Shown piece by piece: positions 1 through 5,118 of a DNA stretch of 5,118 nucleotides. Where the stretch lies: assembly GCA_023151145.1 (NCBI GenBank), contig JAKLJM010000196.1, positions 1 through 5,118 of the forward strand, written 5' to 3'. The number at the start of each line of letters is the position of its first letter. The stretch's first letter is position 1. The notes below the pieces were generated by a model. The model was given only the letters and a program-made list of their open reading frames with translations. It searched no databases and was not told where the DNA came from. The DNA comes from Bacteriovoracaceae bacterium. GTDB taxonomy: Bacteria > Bdellovibrionota > Bacteriovoracia > Bacteriovoracales > Bacteriovoracaceae. A program made the translations under genes and the position numbers.

Positions 1-36
1 CATTTCGATCAAGTCCATAAAAGGAGAATCGCATGA
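1..36 (+). CDS. Possible 3' end of an upstream gene
   Basis: The first frame is open from the left edge for 11 codons (HFDQVHKRRIA) and stops at TGA 34-36. That stop overlaps the ATG of the next gene in an ATGA arrangement, which is typical of translationally coupled genes in an operon. Eleven codons are too few to recognise a product. The second frame is also open this far, so this is suggested only by the ATGA overlap and the shared direction. Confidence 0.25.
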   Translation, partial: HFDQVHKRRIA

Positions 37-415
37 ATAGTTTTGAATGGCATGGAATTCAGGTTTCAAATGAGTCAGTAGAGTATGCAACAAAATCTCA
101 AAAATTCTATATAAAATTGAGCGAAGTAGACGGTGCTGTTGTTGATTATTTAGATTATAAGCTTTTTTTGTTGTTTGGATTGTTTCGTTTATTCGGTGTT
201 TTTTTAGAGCCTATTAGAGCCTATTAGAGCCTATTAGAGTTCCTTCAATACTTTCAAGTGTCGTTCTCATTGTCTTATATTTTTTAACTCGAAAGTTAGT
301 ATTAAAGGTTCATGGGGGCAATATTGTCATTCGAAGAGAGATTACTGGTAAGGATTTGGGAGAAGCTGAGAAGTTTATTACTAATTTGAAAAATGCAGTA
401 AGCTCTTTAACGTGA
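33..415 (+). pseudogene. Small two-helix membrane protein, frameshifted by a 10-bp tandem repeat
   Basis: The gene starts at ATG 33 behind a strong AAGGAG (21-26). As written, the frame closes at TAG 225-227 after 64 codons, inside a 10-bp tandem repeat. Downstream, another frame is open to TGA 413-415 and ends in a convincing tail containing RKLVLKVHGGNIVIRREITG and GEAEKFITNLKNAV. Removing exactly two repeat units (20 bp) joins the two parts into one 120-residue protein: a soluble N-terminus (about 1-40), two hydrophobic segments (about 42-58 and 64-78), and a charged cytoplasmic-type C-terminal domain. The layout resembles small bacterial PH-like membrane proteins with a helical hairpin inserted between beta strands, but that family assignment is a guess and the function is unknown. 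With the present repeat number only a truncated product lacking the second helix and C-terminal domain can be made. Confidence 0.7.
204..239 (+). repeat. 10-bp tandem repeat, unit TTAGAGCCTA, 3.6 copies
   Basis: Three perfect copies of TTAGAGCCTA begin at 204, 214 and 224, followed by a partial TTAGAG at 234-239. The unit length is not a multiple of three, so each gain or loss shifts the reading frame of the enclosing membrane-protein gene. Any allele with 2.4 or more copies meets an in-frame TAG (TAT TAG). Only a 1.6-copy allele (TTAGAG, CCTA, TTAGAG) gives the full-length protein. The 6-bp direct repeat in that allele offers a natural slippage seed. Confidence 0.95.
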
Positions 416-432
416 TTAAACCTGTAACTCAA

Positions 433-466
433 GAATACTTAAAGTTAAATACGTAATTCTTTTTTT
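433..466 (+). terminator. Weak terminator-like hairpin with a T run
   Basis: GAATAC (433-438) can pair with GTAATTC (453-459), leaving one bulged A, and seven Ts follow at 460-466. The position, just after the membrane-protein gene, fits a factor-independent terminator. The stem is short, AT-rich and has a large loop, so it would be weak. Confidence 0.3.
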
Positions 467-498
467 CATAAACCGATAACTCAAAACTATCTTTTATT

Positions 499-504
499 AG
501 GAGA
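499..504 (+). promoter_or_regulatory. Ribosome binding site AGGAGA in front of an ATT start
   Basis: A near-ideal Shine-Dalgarno sequence sits six bases before ATT 511. No ATG, GTG or TTG exists in that frame between the upstream stop (469-471) and the signal-peptide sequence, so this site is what points to initiation at ATT. Confidence 0.5.
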
Positions 505-510
505 GCTGCT

Positions 511-609
511 ATTCGATATTTAATTTCATTTTTTCTTTTATTCATAACAATAAATGCGATTGCTCATTCTGGCCGAACCAATTCAGCTGGTTGTGCTTGC
601 GATGGTTAA
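511..609 (+). CDS. 32-aa exported peptide with a YHYH-like motif, apparent ATT start
   Basis: The frame from ATT 511 to TAA 607-609 encodes a basic start (MRY if ATT is read as Met) and a hydrophobic core (LISFFLLFITINAIA). A likely signal-peptidase site follows AIA, and the short mature tail is HSGRTNSAGCACDG. The string AHSGRTN followed by a Gly-Cys is characteristic of the small exported YHYH-domain proteins, which normally continue with a Tyr-His-Cys-His segment that is absent here. The gene is therefore either a truncated family member or a mature micropeptide. It lies 16 bases before the next gene in the same direction, so the two are probably co-transcribed. ATT is a rare but known initiation codon; a start-loss mutation from ATG is equally possible. 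Function is unknown. Confidence 0.5.
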   Translation: MRYLISFFLLFITINAIAHSGRTNSAGCACDG

Positions 610-613
610 TCAT

Positions 614-620
614 AAGGAGG
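614..620 (+). promoter_or_regulatory. Ribosome binding site AAGGAGG supporting a GTG start
   Basis: A consensus Shine-Dalgarno lies five bases upstream of GTG 626. It fixes the start of the nuclease-like gene at this GTG rather than at a later codon. Confidence 0.8.
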
Positions 621-625
621 TTTAG

Positions 626-1178
626 GTGAGTAAAGAGACAAAAGAAGATCGAATTGTAAGAAATATTTTTGATCAGGTTTCAGAGCATTTACATGAAATA
701 AAAAATTTAGAATCCAATCCAAATACAAAAGAGAGTGACATCGAAAGATGGGCTATAACTGTCTTAAAATCTTGTCTTGGATATTCTGTTACGAATGGTT
801 ATTCTCTTACGTCCCAGGAACAAAAAGGAAAGATGAGACCAGATATTGTTGTTTATAAGGAGAATCAGCCCATTTTTGTAGTTGAAGTTAAAAAATTAGG
901 TTTCGATTTATCTAAAATCTGATTTTAGATGCGGAAAAGTACAGTTGCAGGAATATCTCTATTCACTTGGAAAAGTACAATATGGTTTTTTGTGTAACGG
1001 TTATGAATGGAAATTATATGATTTTAATGATCAAAAGAAAATTGAATTTCAAAAATATATTAAAACTCAACAGCGTTTAATGAAGAAAAATCCTAAGAAA
1101 GTTTCAAAAGGTAGTTCTGGTGAGAATACTTCTTGTGAGGTTGAGTCAATTTCGAGTAAAACAGATACGGCAGCTTGA
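626..1178 (+). pseudogene. Stand-alone HsdR N-terminal-like PD-(D/E)XK protein, frameshifted
   Basis: The first part, 98 codons from GTG 626, ends at TGA 920-922. The same protein clearly continues one base over, to TGA 1176-1178. Dropping one A from the AAAA at 914-917 gives a continuous 183-residue protein. Its N-terminal helices lead into RPDIVVYKENQPIFVVEVKK, in which D73 and E87-x-K89 match the PD-(D/E)XK nuclease core. After the junction, GKVQLQEYLYSLG and YGFLCNGYEWKLYDF match the 'QL..Y....G..YG.L.NG..W.LY' pattern of the HsdR N-terminal domain family. The last 45 residues are polar and lysine/serine rich. No helicase motor follows, so this is a single-domain relative rather than a type I restriction subunit. 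A defence or DNA-repair role is inference from the family. As written, the product would lose the conserved C-terminal half. Confidence 0.75.
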
Positions 1179-1276
1179 TGTATAATTAGAAAATTTTGTA
1201 ATCGGTAAAGATACAGAGTAAGTTGTATCGTCAGTATTTGAAAAGCATGGAAATTTTTTGGTTCCTAATAAATACT

Positions 1277-1302
1277 AAAAAAGGGAGCAATAACTACTCC
1301 CT
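1277..1302 (-). terminator. Factor-independent terminator of the minus-strand secreted-protein gene
   Basis: AGGGAG (1282-1287) pairs perfectly with CTCCCT (1297-1302) around a nine-base loop. Read on the minus strand, the stem is followed directly by a run of six Ts (complement of 1277-1282). It lies about 30 bases after the stop of the gene at 1332-1679. The plus-strand side lacks a T run, so termination of the rightward genes here would be poor. Confidence 0.7.
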
Positions 1303-1331
1303 CATATCTAATCTAAATATTTATCTAAAAA

Positions 1332-1679
1332 TTACAAATCCTGTTCTGTACAGTGATAATTTAGTGTCGTCCCATGTGATATAACCGTCTTGCTCTTATT
1401 AATATTTTCATAGTTGCAAGTATTTACTCTTGGTTCCCAAACTAATCCTGTTAAGTGAAATACATTCAACGTAGCAGTGTACTCACGTTCATTAAAATTA
1501 ATACATTTTTGTCCAGTAATCATAATCTCGCCGAAGCCAGTTTCACGAACAATGTTTTGATCTCTATTCTTTATAACAAAAGTGATATCAGAAATGGCAA
1601 AAATATTTGATTTAAAACAAACAGTAGCAGCGTTGGTCGTAAATGATAAAAGTGCAAGTGACAGAAGTAAGATTTTCAT
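1332..1679 (-). CDS. Small secreted four-cysteine protein, function unknown
   Basis: The protein has 115 residues. I chose the internal ATG at 1679 rather than the upstream in-frame ATG at 1715 because GGAG lies six bases before it and it puts the signal peptide at the true N-terminus. Residues 1-17 (MKILLLSLALLSFTTNA) form a short classical signal peptide with cleavage after TNA. The mature chain of about 98 residues is beta-rich in appearance and has four cysteines (C21, C59, C88, C110), enough for two disulfides. This suggests a folded periplasmic or extracellular domain. I do not recognise the family. It is transcribed alone, against the surrounding genes, and ends at its own terminator. 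Confidence 0.75.
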   Translation of the reverse strand: MKILLLSLALLSFTTNAATVCFKSNIFAISDITFVIKNRDQNIVRETGFGEIMITGQKCINFNEREYTATLNVFHLTGLVWEPRVNTCNYENINKSKTVISHGTTLNYHCTEQDL

Positions 1680-1711
1680 TTTTAACTCCAATGTATTTTT
1701 TTTGAACACTA

Positions 1712-1731
1712 TCAATTTTTGAATAAATTGA
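1712..1731. promoter_or_regulatory. Inverted repeat upstream of the secreted-protein gene
   Basis: TCAATTT (1712-1718) and AAATTGA (1725-1731) form a perfect seven-base inverted repeat around a six-base centre. It lies about 33 bases upstream of the minus-strand start at 1679, where an operator or promoter would be expected. It is AT-rich, so chance occurrence is possible. Confidence 0.25.
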
Positions 1732-1816
1732 GGACTATTTTTTTATTTAAACATTTTCCATGTAAGATTTGCATTGGGCTTAATAAGTTCTTAAAAATAG
1801 GTACGCAAAATGCAAG

Positions 1817-1847
1817 TTGAAACTAACGGCAACATTTATTTTAGAAT
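1817..1847 (+). promoter_or_regulatory. Possible sigma-70-type promoter for the GyrI-like gene
   Basis: TTGAAA (1817-1822) resembles a -35 box and TAGAAT (1842-1847) a -10 box. The 19-base spacing is longer than ideal. They lie in the only intergenic space before the gene at 1905, which needs its own promoter because the gene to its left runs the other way. This is a motif match only. Confidence 0.3.
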
Positions 1848-1904
1848 TTCTTAATTCTCATTCAAATACATTTCTGCAACAATGTTTAAAAAATTAGAGG
1901 AACT

Positions 1905-2381
1905 ATGAACATTATAAATATTAAATTGGATTCTTTTTCAGTTGTTGGAATCACCACAAGAACGTCTAATAAAGATGAGTTTTCAGGTGCGGGAAAAATC
2001 GCTGAACTTTGGCAACGTTTTTACTCTGAAAATGTGAAGATAAAGATTCAACACAAAATAAGTGATAAGGTCTTTGCGGTTTATCATGACTATGAAAGTG
2101 ATGCGAATGGGGAATATTCGTTAATGATTGGTTTAATGGTTGTTAAAAATGCACTTCCACCAGCGGGCCTTGTTAAAATTGATATCCCTGCTCAAGACTA
2201 CACTCAATTTACTTCAAATAATGGAGCTATGCCTGGAAACATAATAGAAACGTGGCAAGAAATTTGGAAATCGACTGAGTCTAAAAAGATTGATCGGGCC
2301 TATACATATGATTTTGAAGTTTACGATGAAAGAGCAAGTGACCCCACAAATTCAGTGATAGACATACTCATTGCTAAATAA
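1905..2381 (+). CDS. GyrI-like / AraC-type effector-binding domain protein
   Basis: The protein has 158 residues and starts at ATG 1905 behind AGAGGA. It spans essentially one GyrI-like small-molecule-binding domain, the fold found at the C-terminus of AraC/MerR-type activators such as Rob and BmrR and in free-standing SbmC/GyrI-like proteins. Supporting segments are IAELWQRFY (32-40), the VYHDYES...YSLMIG strand pair (about 59-76), YTQF (99-102), ETWQEIW (115-121), and the closing YDFEVYDERASDP...DILIAK (135-158). No helix-turn-helix is present, so it is not by itself a DNA-binding regulator. Stand-alone members are thought to bind, hydrolyse or sequester hydrophobic compounds; the ligand here is unknown. 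It is intact, unlike its left neighbours. Confidence 0.85.
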   Translation: MNIINIKLDSFSVVGITTRTSNKDEFSGAGKIAELWQRFYSENVKIKIQHKISDKVFAVYHDYESDANGEYSLMIGLMVVKNALPPAGLVKIDIPAQDYTQFTSNNGAMPGNIIETWQEIWKSTESKKIDRAYTYDFEVYDERASDPTNSVIDILIAK

Positions 2382-2408
2382 TTTATTGAAATTAGGACGA
2401 GCTCTGAC

Positions 2409-2421
2409 TTAAAGACTTTAA
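2409..2421. promoter_or_regulatory. Short palindrome TTAAAG-A-CTTTAA
   Basis: TTAAAG (2409-2414) and CTTTAA (2416-2421) form a perfect inverted repeat around a single A. It lies between the GyrI-like gene and rbgA. It could be a protein-binding site for rbgA control, but short AT-rich palindromes are common by chance and no T run follows that would make it a terminator. Confidence 0.25.
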
Positions 2422-2434
2422 CTTCTTCTAGCTT

Positions 2435-2459
2435 CTCATCATATCTCATGGTAGATGAG
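2435..2459 (+). promoter_or_regulatory. Inverted repeat enclosing the first rbgA ATG
   Basis: CTCATC (2435-2440) pairs with GATGAG (2454-2459), placing ATG 2448 in the 13-base loop. GATGAG is also the only Shine-Dalgarno-like stretch before the alternative start ATG 2463. In mRNA such a hairpin could influence which start is used. The stem is only six pairs, so this is tentative. Confidence 0.2.
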
Positions 2460-3406
2460 CCTATGAAAAAGAAAAGCCCCAAAAAGCCCCTTGAAATTGA
2501 AGGTATTGAACTTACCCCCGATGCACCTATTCGCGACGGATTTAACTGGTTTCCAGGCCACATGGTCAAAGCCATTCGTGAAATCAAAGAAAAACTAAAA
2601 ACAGTCGATATTGTTTTTGAAATAAGAGACGTAGGGCCCCCTTAGCTTCTGGTAATAAAACTCTAGATGAAACTCTTCGCCAAAAAAGCCGCTTGATCAT
2701 TTTAAATAAGGTGAACCTGGCCGATCCAAAAATGATCGCTCAGTGGGAAGTTTGGTTTAAAAAAGAGGGAGTACCGTTTATTTTTGTGGATTGTTTTGAC
2801 CGCGCCCAAATGAAAAAAGTGCTCGCCATGGCAAAGTCCATTGTTATGGAAAAACGAAAGAAAAATAATCCTGAAATTGAAAACCCTAGACAGAAAATGC
2901 GCTTGATGGTGATTGGGCTTCCGAATACCGGAAAATCGACAATCATTAATCAGCTTGCCGGAAGAGCTGCCGTTAAGGTGGCCGATAAACCAGGACAAAC
3001 ACAAGTGCAGCAGTTGATCGTGATTGATAAGGATCTCGATCTTTTAGACACTCCAGGAGTCATGCCTCCGTCATTCGCTAAGGAAGAGCATGGTTTATGG
3101 TTATGTGCTCTTAATGCCATTCCTGAAGATGTGGTAGGGGATTTACTGCCAGCAAGATTCATCATTGAGTACTATAAAAATTTAAGCCCTGAAAATGCTA
3201 AAACGTTTATCGAGCGCTATAAACTCGAGAATCTTGATCTAAAAACACTTTCAGCAGATGAGATTATGGAAAAGATCGCCGTTCTAAGAGGATGCCTTAA
3301 GCAAAAAGGCGCATTGGATTTAGAGCGTGTGTATAAACTTGTTTTACATGATTTTAGAAAAGGTGAATTAGGGAAGTGTTGTTTTGGCGTGCCGCCGGTC
3401 AATTAA
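2448..3406 (+). pseudogene. rbgA: RbgA/YlqF ribosome-assembly GTPase, frameshifted near codon 62
   Basis: RbgA/YlqF drives a late step of 50S subunit assembly in the cytoplasm. The first frame, from ATG 2448 (or ATG 2463), carries the family signature WFPGHMVKA (34-42) and VDIVFEIRD. It ends at TAG 2643-2645. The remainder lies in another frame to TAA 3404-3406. Adding one base before GGGCCCCC (2634-2641) restores DVRAPLASGN, matching the family 'DAR.P.S..N', and gives 319 residues, the usual length. The circularly permuted order is visible: G4-like NKVN (87-90), G1 GLPNTGKST (157-165), G2 threonine in PGQTQ (185), G3 DTPG (201-204), then the C-terminal RNA-contact domain. The G4 Asp is Asn. 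No good ribosome site precedes 2448, and GATGAG before 2463 is only a weak one. The frameshift lies in a 24-base overlap of the two frames (2621-2644). Confidence 0.85.
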
Positions 3407-3407
3407 T

Positions 3408-3695
3408 TTAGCATTTATGTTGAATCACATAGAGATTGAAGATTGATCGATTTAGGATCTTCATTTCTAGTAGGGCAAGGTAGTGCTCTTGACTAAAGTT
3501 ATAGAGGGCCAAAAACATTTCGATATCTTCTGGGGTATAAAAACGTCTACCATTTTCAAAATGATCTATATCTTGGGCTTTAAAATTCGTTTTTTCCGCA
3601 ACGTCTTTAAGCGATAATTTTCGAAACTCACGCACAAAACGTAGGACTAATCCCACTTTACTTTCACGATTGTTGTGTGCGTGTTTGCCGATCAT
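3408..3695 (-). CDS. Small Xre-type helix-turn-helix protein
   Basis: The protein has 95 residues and starts at ATG 3695. Residues about 13-67 fit the Cro/C1-type helix-turn-helix: VGLVLRFVREFRKLSLKDVA, then EKTNFKAQDIDHFENGRRF, then a helix TPEDIEMFLALYNFS. The pattern 'R..R...LSL.DVA..T......I..FE.GRR' is typical of this DNA-binding fold. A short tail of about 28 residues follows with no recognised ligand domain. It begins five bases after the acidic-protein gene and is almost surely co-transcribed with it; its own ribosome site is weak (GAAG), which suggests translational coupling. Its stop is one base from the convergent rbgA stop, with no terminator visible between them. A local transcription-regulator role is inferred from the fold; targets are unknown. 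Confidence 0.8.
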   Translation of the reverse strand: MIGKHAHNNRESKVGLVLRFVREFRKLSLKDVAEKTNFKAQDIDHFENGRRFYTPEDIEMFLALYNFSQEHYLALLEMKILNRSIFNLYVIQHKC

Positions 3696-3700
3696 ATTGA

Positions 3701-3961
3701 TTAATCTTCGTTGTTGTCGTCAAAATCTGAGTCGTAGGCAGAGTCGTATTTTGCATTAAAGTCATTGGCATATTCTTCGTCTTCATCTTCGCTTTCAGAT
3801 TCTTCAAACGAATCAAACAATTGATCGTCTTCGGCAAATTCTTCTAAAAGATCTTGTTCATCATCTTCAATTCCATCGATGGATTCTTCTAGAGACTCAT
3901 CCATTTCTTCAACTTCGTGAAAATTTCCAAATTCGTCTTTGTATAAGTCTTTATTGCTCAC
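3701..3961 (-). CDS. Highly acidic low-complexity protein, 86 aa
   Basis: The gene starts with GTG 3961 behind GAGGG (minus strand, 3969-3973) at seven bases. Of 86 residues, 39 are Asp or Glu, against only three Lys and no Arg. The acid is spread over the whole length, with runs such as EDDEQDLLEEF and ESEDEDEE. There is no signal peptide or hydrophobic helix, and the chain is likely disordered with short amphipathic stretches (LLEEF, LFDSFEE). I do not recognise a family. Such chains can mimic nucleic acid or bind basic proteins, but nothing here proves that. It is the first gene of a two-gene unit with the Xre-type protein and is divergent from dbpA. The strong ribosome site and regular codon phase favour a real gene. 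Confidence 0.7.
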   Translation of the reverse strand: MSNKDLYKDEFGNFHEVEEMDESLEESIDGIEDDEQDLLEEFAEDDQLFDSFEESESEDEDEEYANDFNAKYDSAYDSDFDDNNED

Positions 3962-4076
3962 GTTCTCACCCTCAAATTTCTTTTAAAAAGAAGCAGGATT
4001 TAGCATAATTTCACTCAGTTCGGCCAAATAAATAAATGAATTAGCAATAAGTTCTTATTCATGATACGAAGCACCT
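3962..4076. promoter_or_regulatory. Divergent intergenic region between the acidic-protein gene and dbpA
   Basis: This 115-base AT-rich stretch must hold the leftward promoter for the acidic/Xre pair and probably the rightward promoter for dbpA. On the minus strand, TATGCT near 4005-4010 could be a -10 box with a poor -35 about 18 bases further upstream. Two inverted repeats are visible: TTCTTTT-A-AAAAGAA (3978-3992), in the leader of the acidic gene, and AATAAG-TT-CTTATT (4046-4059), just before dbpA. Either could be an operator, and the neighbouring Xre-type protein is an obvious candidate binder. These are motif observations only. Confidence 0.4.
3969..3973 (-). promoter_or_regulatory. Ribosome binding site GAGGG supporting a GTG start
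   Basis: On the minus strand GAGGG precedes GTG 3961 by seven bases and is the best Shine-Dalgarno in the 115-base divergent region. It fixes the start of the acidic-protein gene. Confidence 0.65.
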
Positions 4077-5118
4077 ATGGAAAATTCATTTAAAACACTT
4101 GCTCTCAATTCAAAACTTCACCAAAACCTCGATTCATTGGGATTTAGCTCAATGACTCCCATTCAGGCGGAAGCCTTGCCCTTTATTTTAGAGGGTCATG
4201 ATCTTATCGCCAAGGCCAAAACCGGAAGCGGGAAAACTGCTACCTTTGGACTTGGAATATTAAACAAAATCGAAATAGAAAAGAAGAAACTACAAGCATT
4301 AGTGATTTGTCCAACTCGAGAACTAGCGGTTCAGGTGGCCGAAGAGCTAAGACGTTTGGCGCGAAATATTCCCAATTGTAAAATTTTAGTGATCACCGGG
4401 GGAGCTTCAGAGTATCAACAATTAAATTCTCTTGATCATGGGGCCCATATCATCGTGGGAACACCTGGAAGATTGTTGAAGTTTTTAAATAAAGGGGCCA
4501 TTGAACTAGAAACAATTTCGTTTTTAGTTTTAGATGAGGCCGATCGAATGCTTGATATGGGCTTTCAAGAAGACATGGAAAAAATAATTTCCTACTCGCC
4601 AAAGAATAAGCAGACACTTCTTTTCTCTGCCACCTTCCCGCTTGAAATAGAAGAGTTGAGTGCAAATATATTAGTGGATCCTAAAAAAGTTGAAGTGGAC
4701 TCTAAGCACGAAAAAAATATCATTAAGCAAATATTTGTCGAAGTGAGTGACCACAAACAAAAAAGTGAAGCCCTCGTTAGATTACTTGGCGAATATAAAC
4801 CTGCTTCCACAGTGGTTTTTTGTAAGACAAAACAAATCTGTGGGGATGTGGCGAAGTTTCTTGGTCGCGAAGGAATTTCAGCTCTCCCTATTCACGGTGA
4901 TCTTGAACAAAATGAACGCACTGTTGTCCTCACGAAATTTTCGAACCATAGCTGTTTAGTTTTAGTGGCTACCGACGTGGCAGCTAGGGGTCTAGATATT
5001 AAAGATCTAGAAGCCGTTATTAATTTTGATCTACCTAATGATGCTGATACCTACACTCATCGCATCGGTCGAACGGCACGGGCCGGAAAAGTGGGATTAG
5101 CTTTTTCTCTTTTTGTTC
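4077..5118 (+). CDS. dbpA: ATP-dependent RNA helicase DbpA, 3' end beyond window
   Basis: The frame is open from ATG 4077 to the right edge (347 codons), so the C-terminus is missing. DbpA is a DEAD-box helicase that remodels 23S rRNA near the peptidyl-transferase centre during 50S assembly. Motifs in order are the Q motif (F5 and MTPIQ, Q30), Walker A AKTGSGKT (47-54), PTREL (79-83), GG (108-109), TPGR (129-132), DEAD (153-156), SAT (184-186), ATDVAARGLD (298-307) and HRIGRTARAG (328-337). Both RecA-like domains are complete to motif VI. The choice of DbpA over other DEAD-box proteins rests on AKAKTGSGKTATFGLG, DEADRMLDMGF, HGDLEQNER and RGLDIKDLE, which follow E. coli DbpA closely. The diagnostic C-terminal rRNA-binding domain lies outside. 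The ribosome site is weak. It shares the 50S-assembly theme with nearby rbgA but is separately transcribed. Confidence 0.93.
   Translation, partial: MENSFKTLALNSKLHQNLDSLGFSSMTPIQAEALPFILEGHDLIAKAKTGSGKTATFGLGILNKIEIEKKKLQALVICPTRELAVQVAEELRRLARNIPNCKILVITGGASEYQQLNSLDHGAHIIVGTPGRLLKFLNKGAIELETISFLVLDEADRMLDMGFQEDMEKIISYSPKNKQTLLFSATFPLEIEELSANILVDPKKVEVDSKHEKNIIKQIFVEVSDHKQKSEALVRLLGEYKPASTVVFCKTKQICGDVAKFLGREGISALPIHGDLEQNERTVVLTKFSNHSCLVLVATDVAARGLDIKDLEAVINFDLPNDADTYTHRIGRTARAGKVGLAFSLFV

Noticed and set aside
1222..1278. Short open stretch ending in SVFEKHGNFLVPNKY that reads like the tail of a protein
   Set aside because: Only 18 codons between stops, no start or ribosome site, and nothing recognisable. 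It could be a gene remnant, but chance cannot be excluded.
1..2400. Integron-style gene cassette array, suggested by small unrelated genes in one direction
   Set aside because: I looked for attC-type paired RYYYAAC and GTTRRRY boxes in the spacers and found no convincing pairs. One gene also runs the other way, and no integrase is present.
2321..2587. Minus-strand 88-codon open frame
   Set aside because: It overlaps the end of the GyrI-like gene and the conserved start of rbgA on the opposite strand. Its sequence has no family features, so it is a shadow frame.
2634..2642. Programmed -1 frameshift at GGGCCCCCT in rbgA
   Set aside because: The run does not give good re-pairing in both ribosomal sites, I saw no obvious strong downstream stem, and this family is not known to use recoding. 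A simple base loss or read error explains it better.
2702..3402. Several minus-strand open frames of 61-100 codons inside rbgA
   Set aside because: The plus strand carries clear GTPase motifs here; the opposite-strand frames have no motif or ribosome site.
4450..4959. Open frames of about 70 codons on both strands inside the helicase
   Set aside because: The dbpA frame is continuous with all DEAD-box motifs, so these are shadows.

Overview
The window looks like a piece of a low-GC, Gram-negative bacterial chromosome. It carries a DEAD-box RNA helicase of the DbpA type, a YlqF/RbgA-type circularly permuted GTPase and exported proteins with classical signal peptides. A member of the Bdellovibrio/Bacteriovorax lineage would fit the base composition and gene style, but that placement is inference and no marker here proves it. 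The left half (about 1-2400) is clearly more AT-rich and holds small accessory-type genes. The right half (about 2450-5118) is richer in G+C and holds conserved housekeeping genes.

Left half. A small two-helix membrane protein gene (33-415) is broken by 3.6 copies of a 10-bp tandem repeat. A 32-residue exported peptide (511-609) carries a YHYH-like AHSGRTN motif and appears to start at ATT. A stand-alone PD-(D/E)XK protein similar to the N-terminal domain of type I restriction HsdR (626-1178) is split by a single extra base. A small secreted protein with four cysteines lies on the minus strand (1332-1679) with its own terminator. A GyrI-like/AraC effector-binding domain protein follows at 1905-2381.

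Right half. The rbgA/ylqF gene (2448-3406) is split by a one-base loss at a GGGCCCCC run and has an altered G4 motif (NKVN in place of NKxD). It converges, one base apart, on a minus-strand pair made of a very acidic 86-aa protein (3701-3961) followed by a small Xre-type helix-turn-helix protein (3408-3695). Divergent from that pair is dbpA (4077 to the right edge), which runs out of the window before its RNA-binding domain.

The most notable signal is the pattern of small lesions. Three genes are frameshifted, each with clear coding homology or coding character continuing in another frame, and a fourth seems to lack a standard start codon. The 10-bp repeat is a plausible slippage (phase-variable) switch. 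The two single-base shifts lie next to short homopolymers and could be genuine decay or read/assembly errors. I see no CRISPR array, tRNA, rRNA, transposase or integron attC site, and no complete new multi-gene system.
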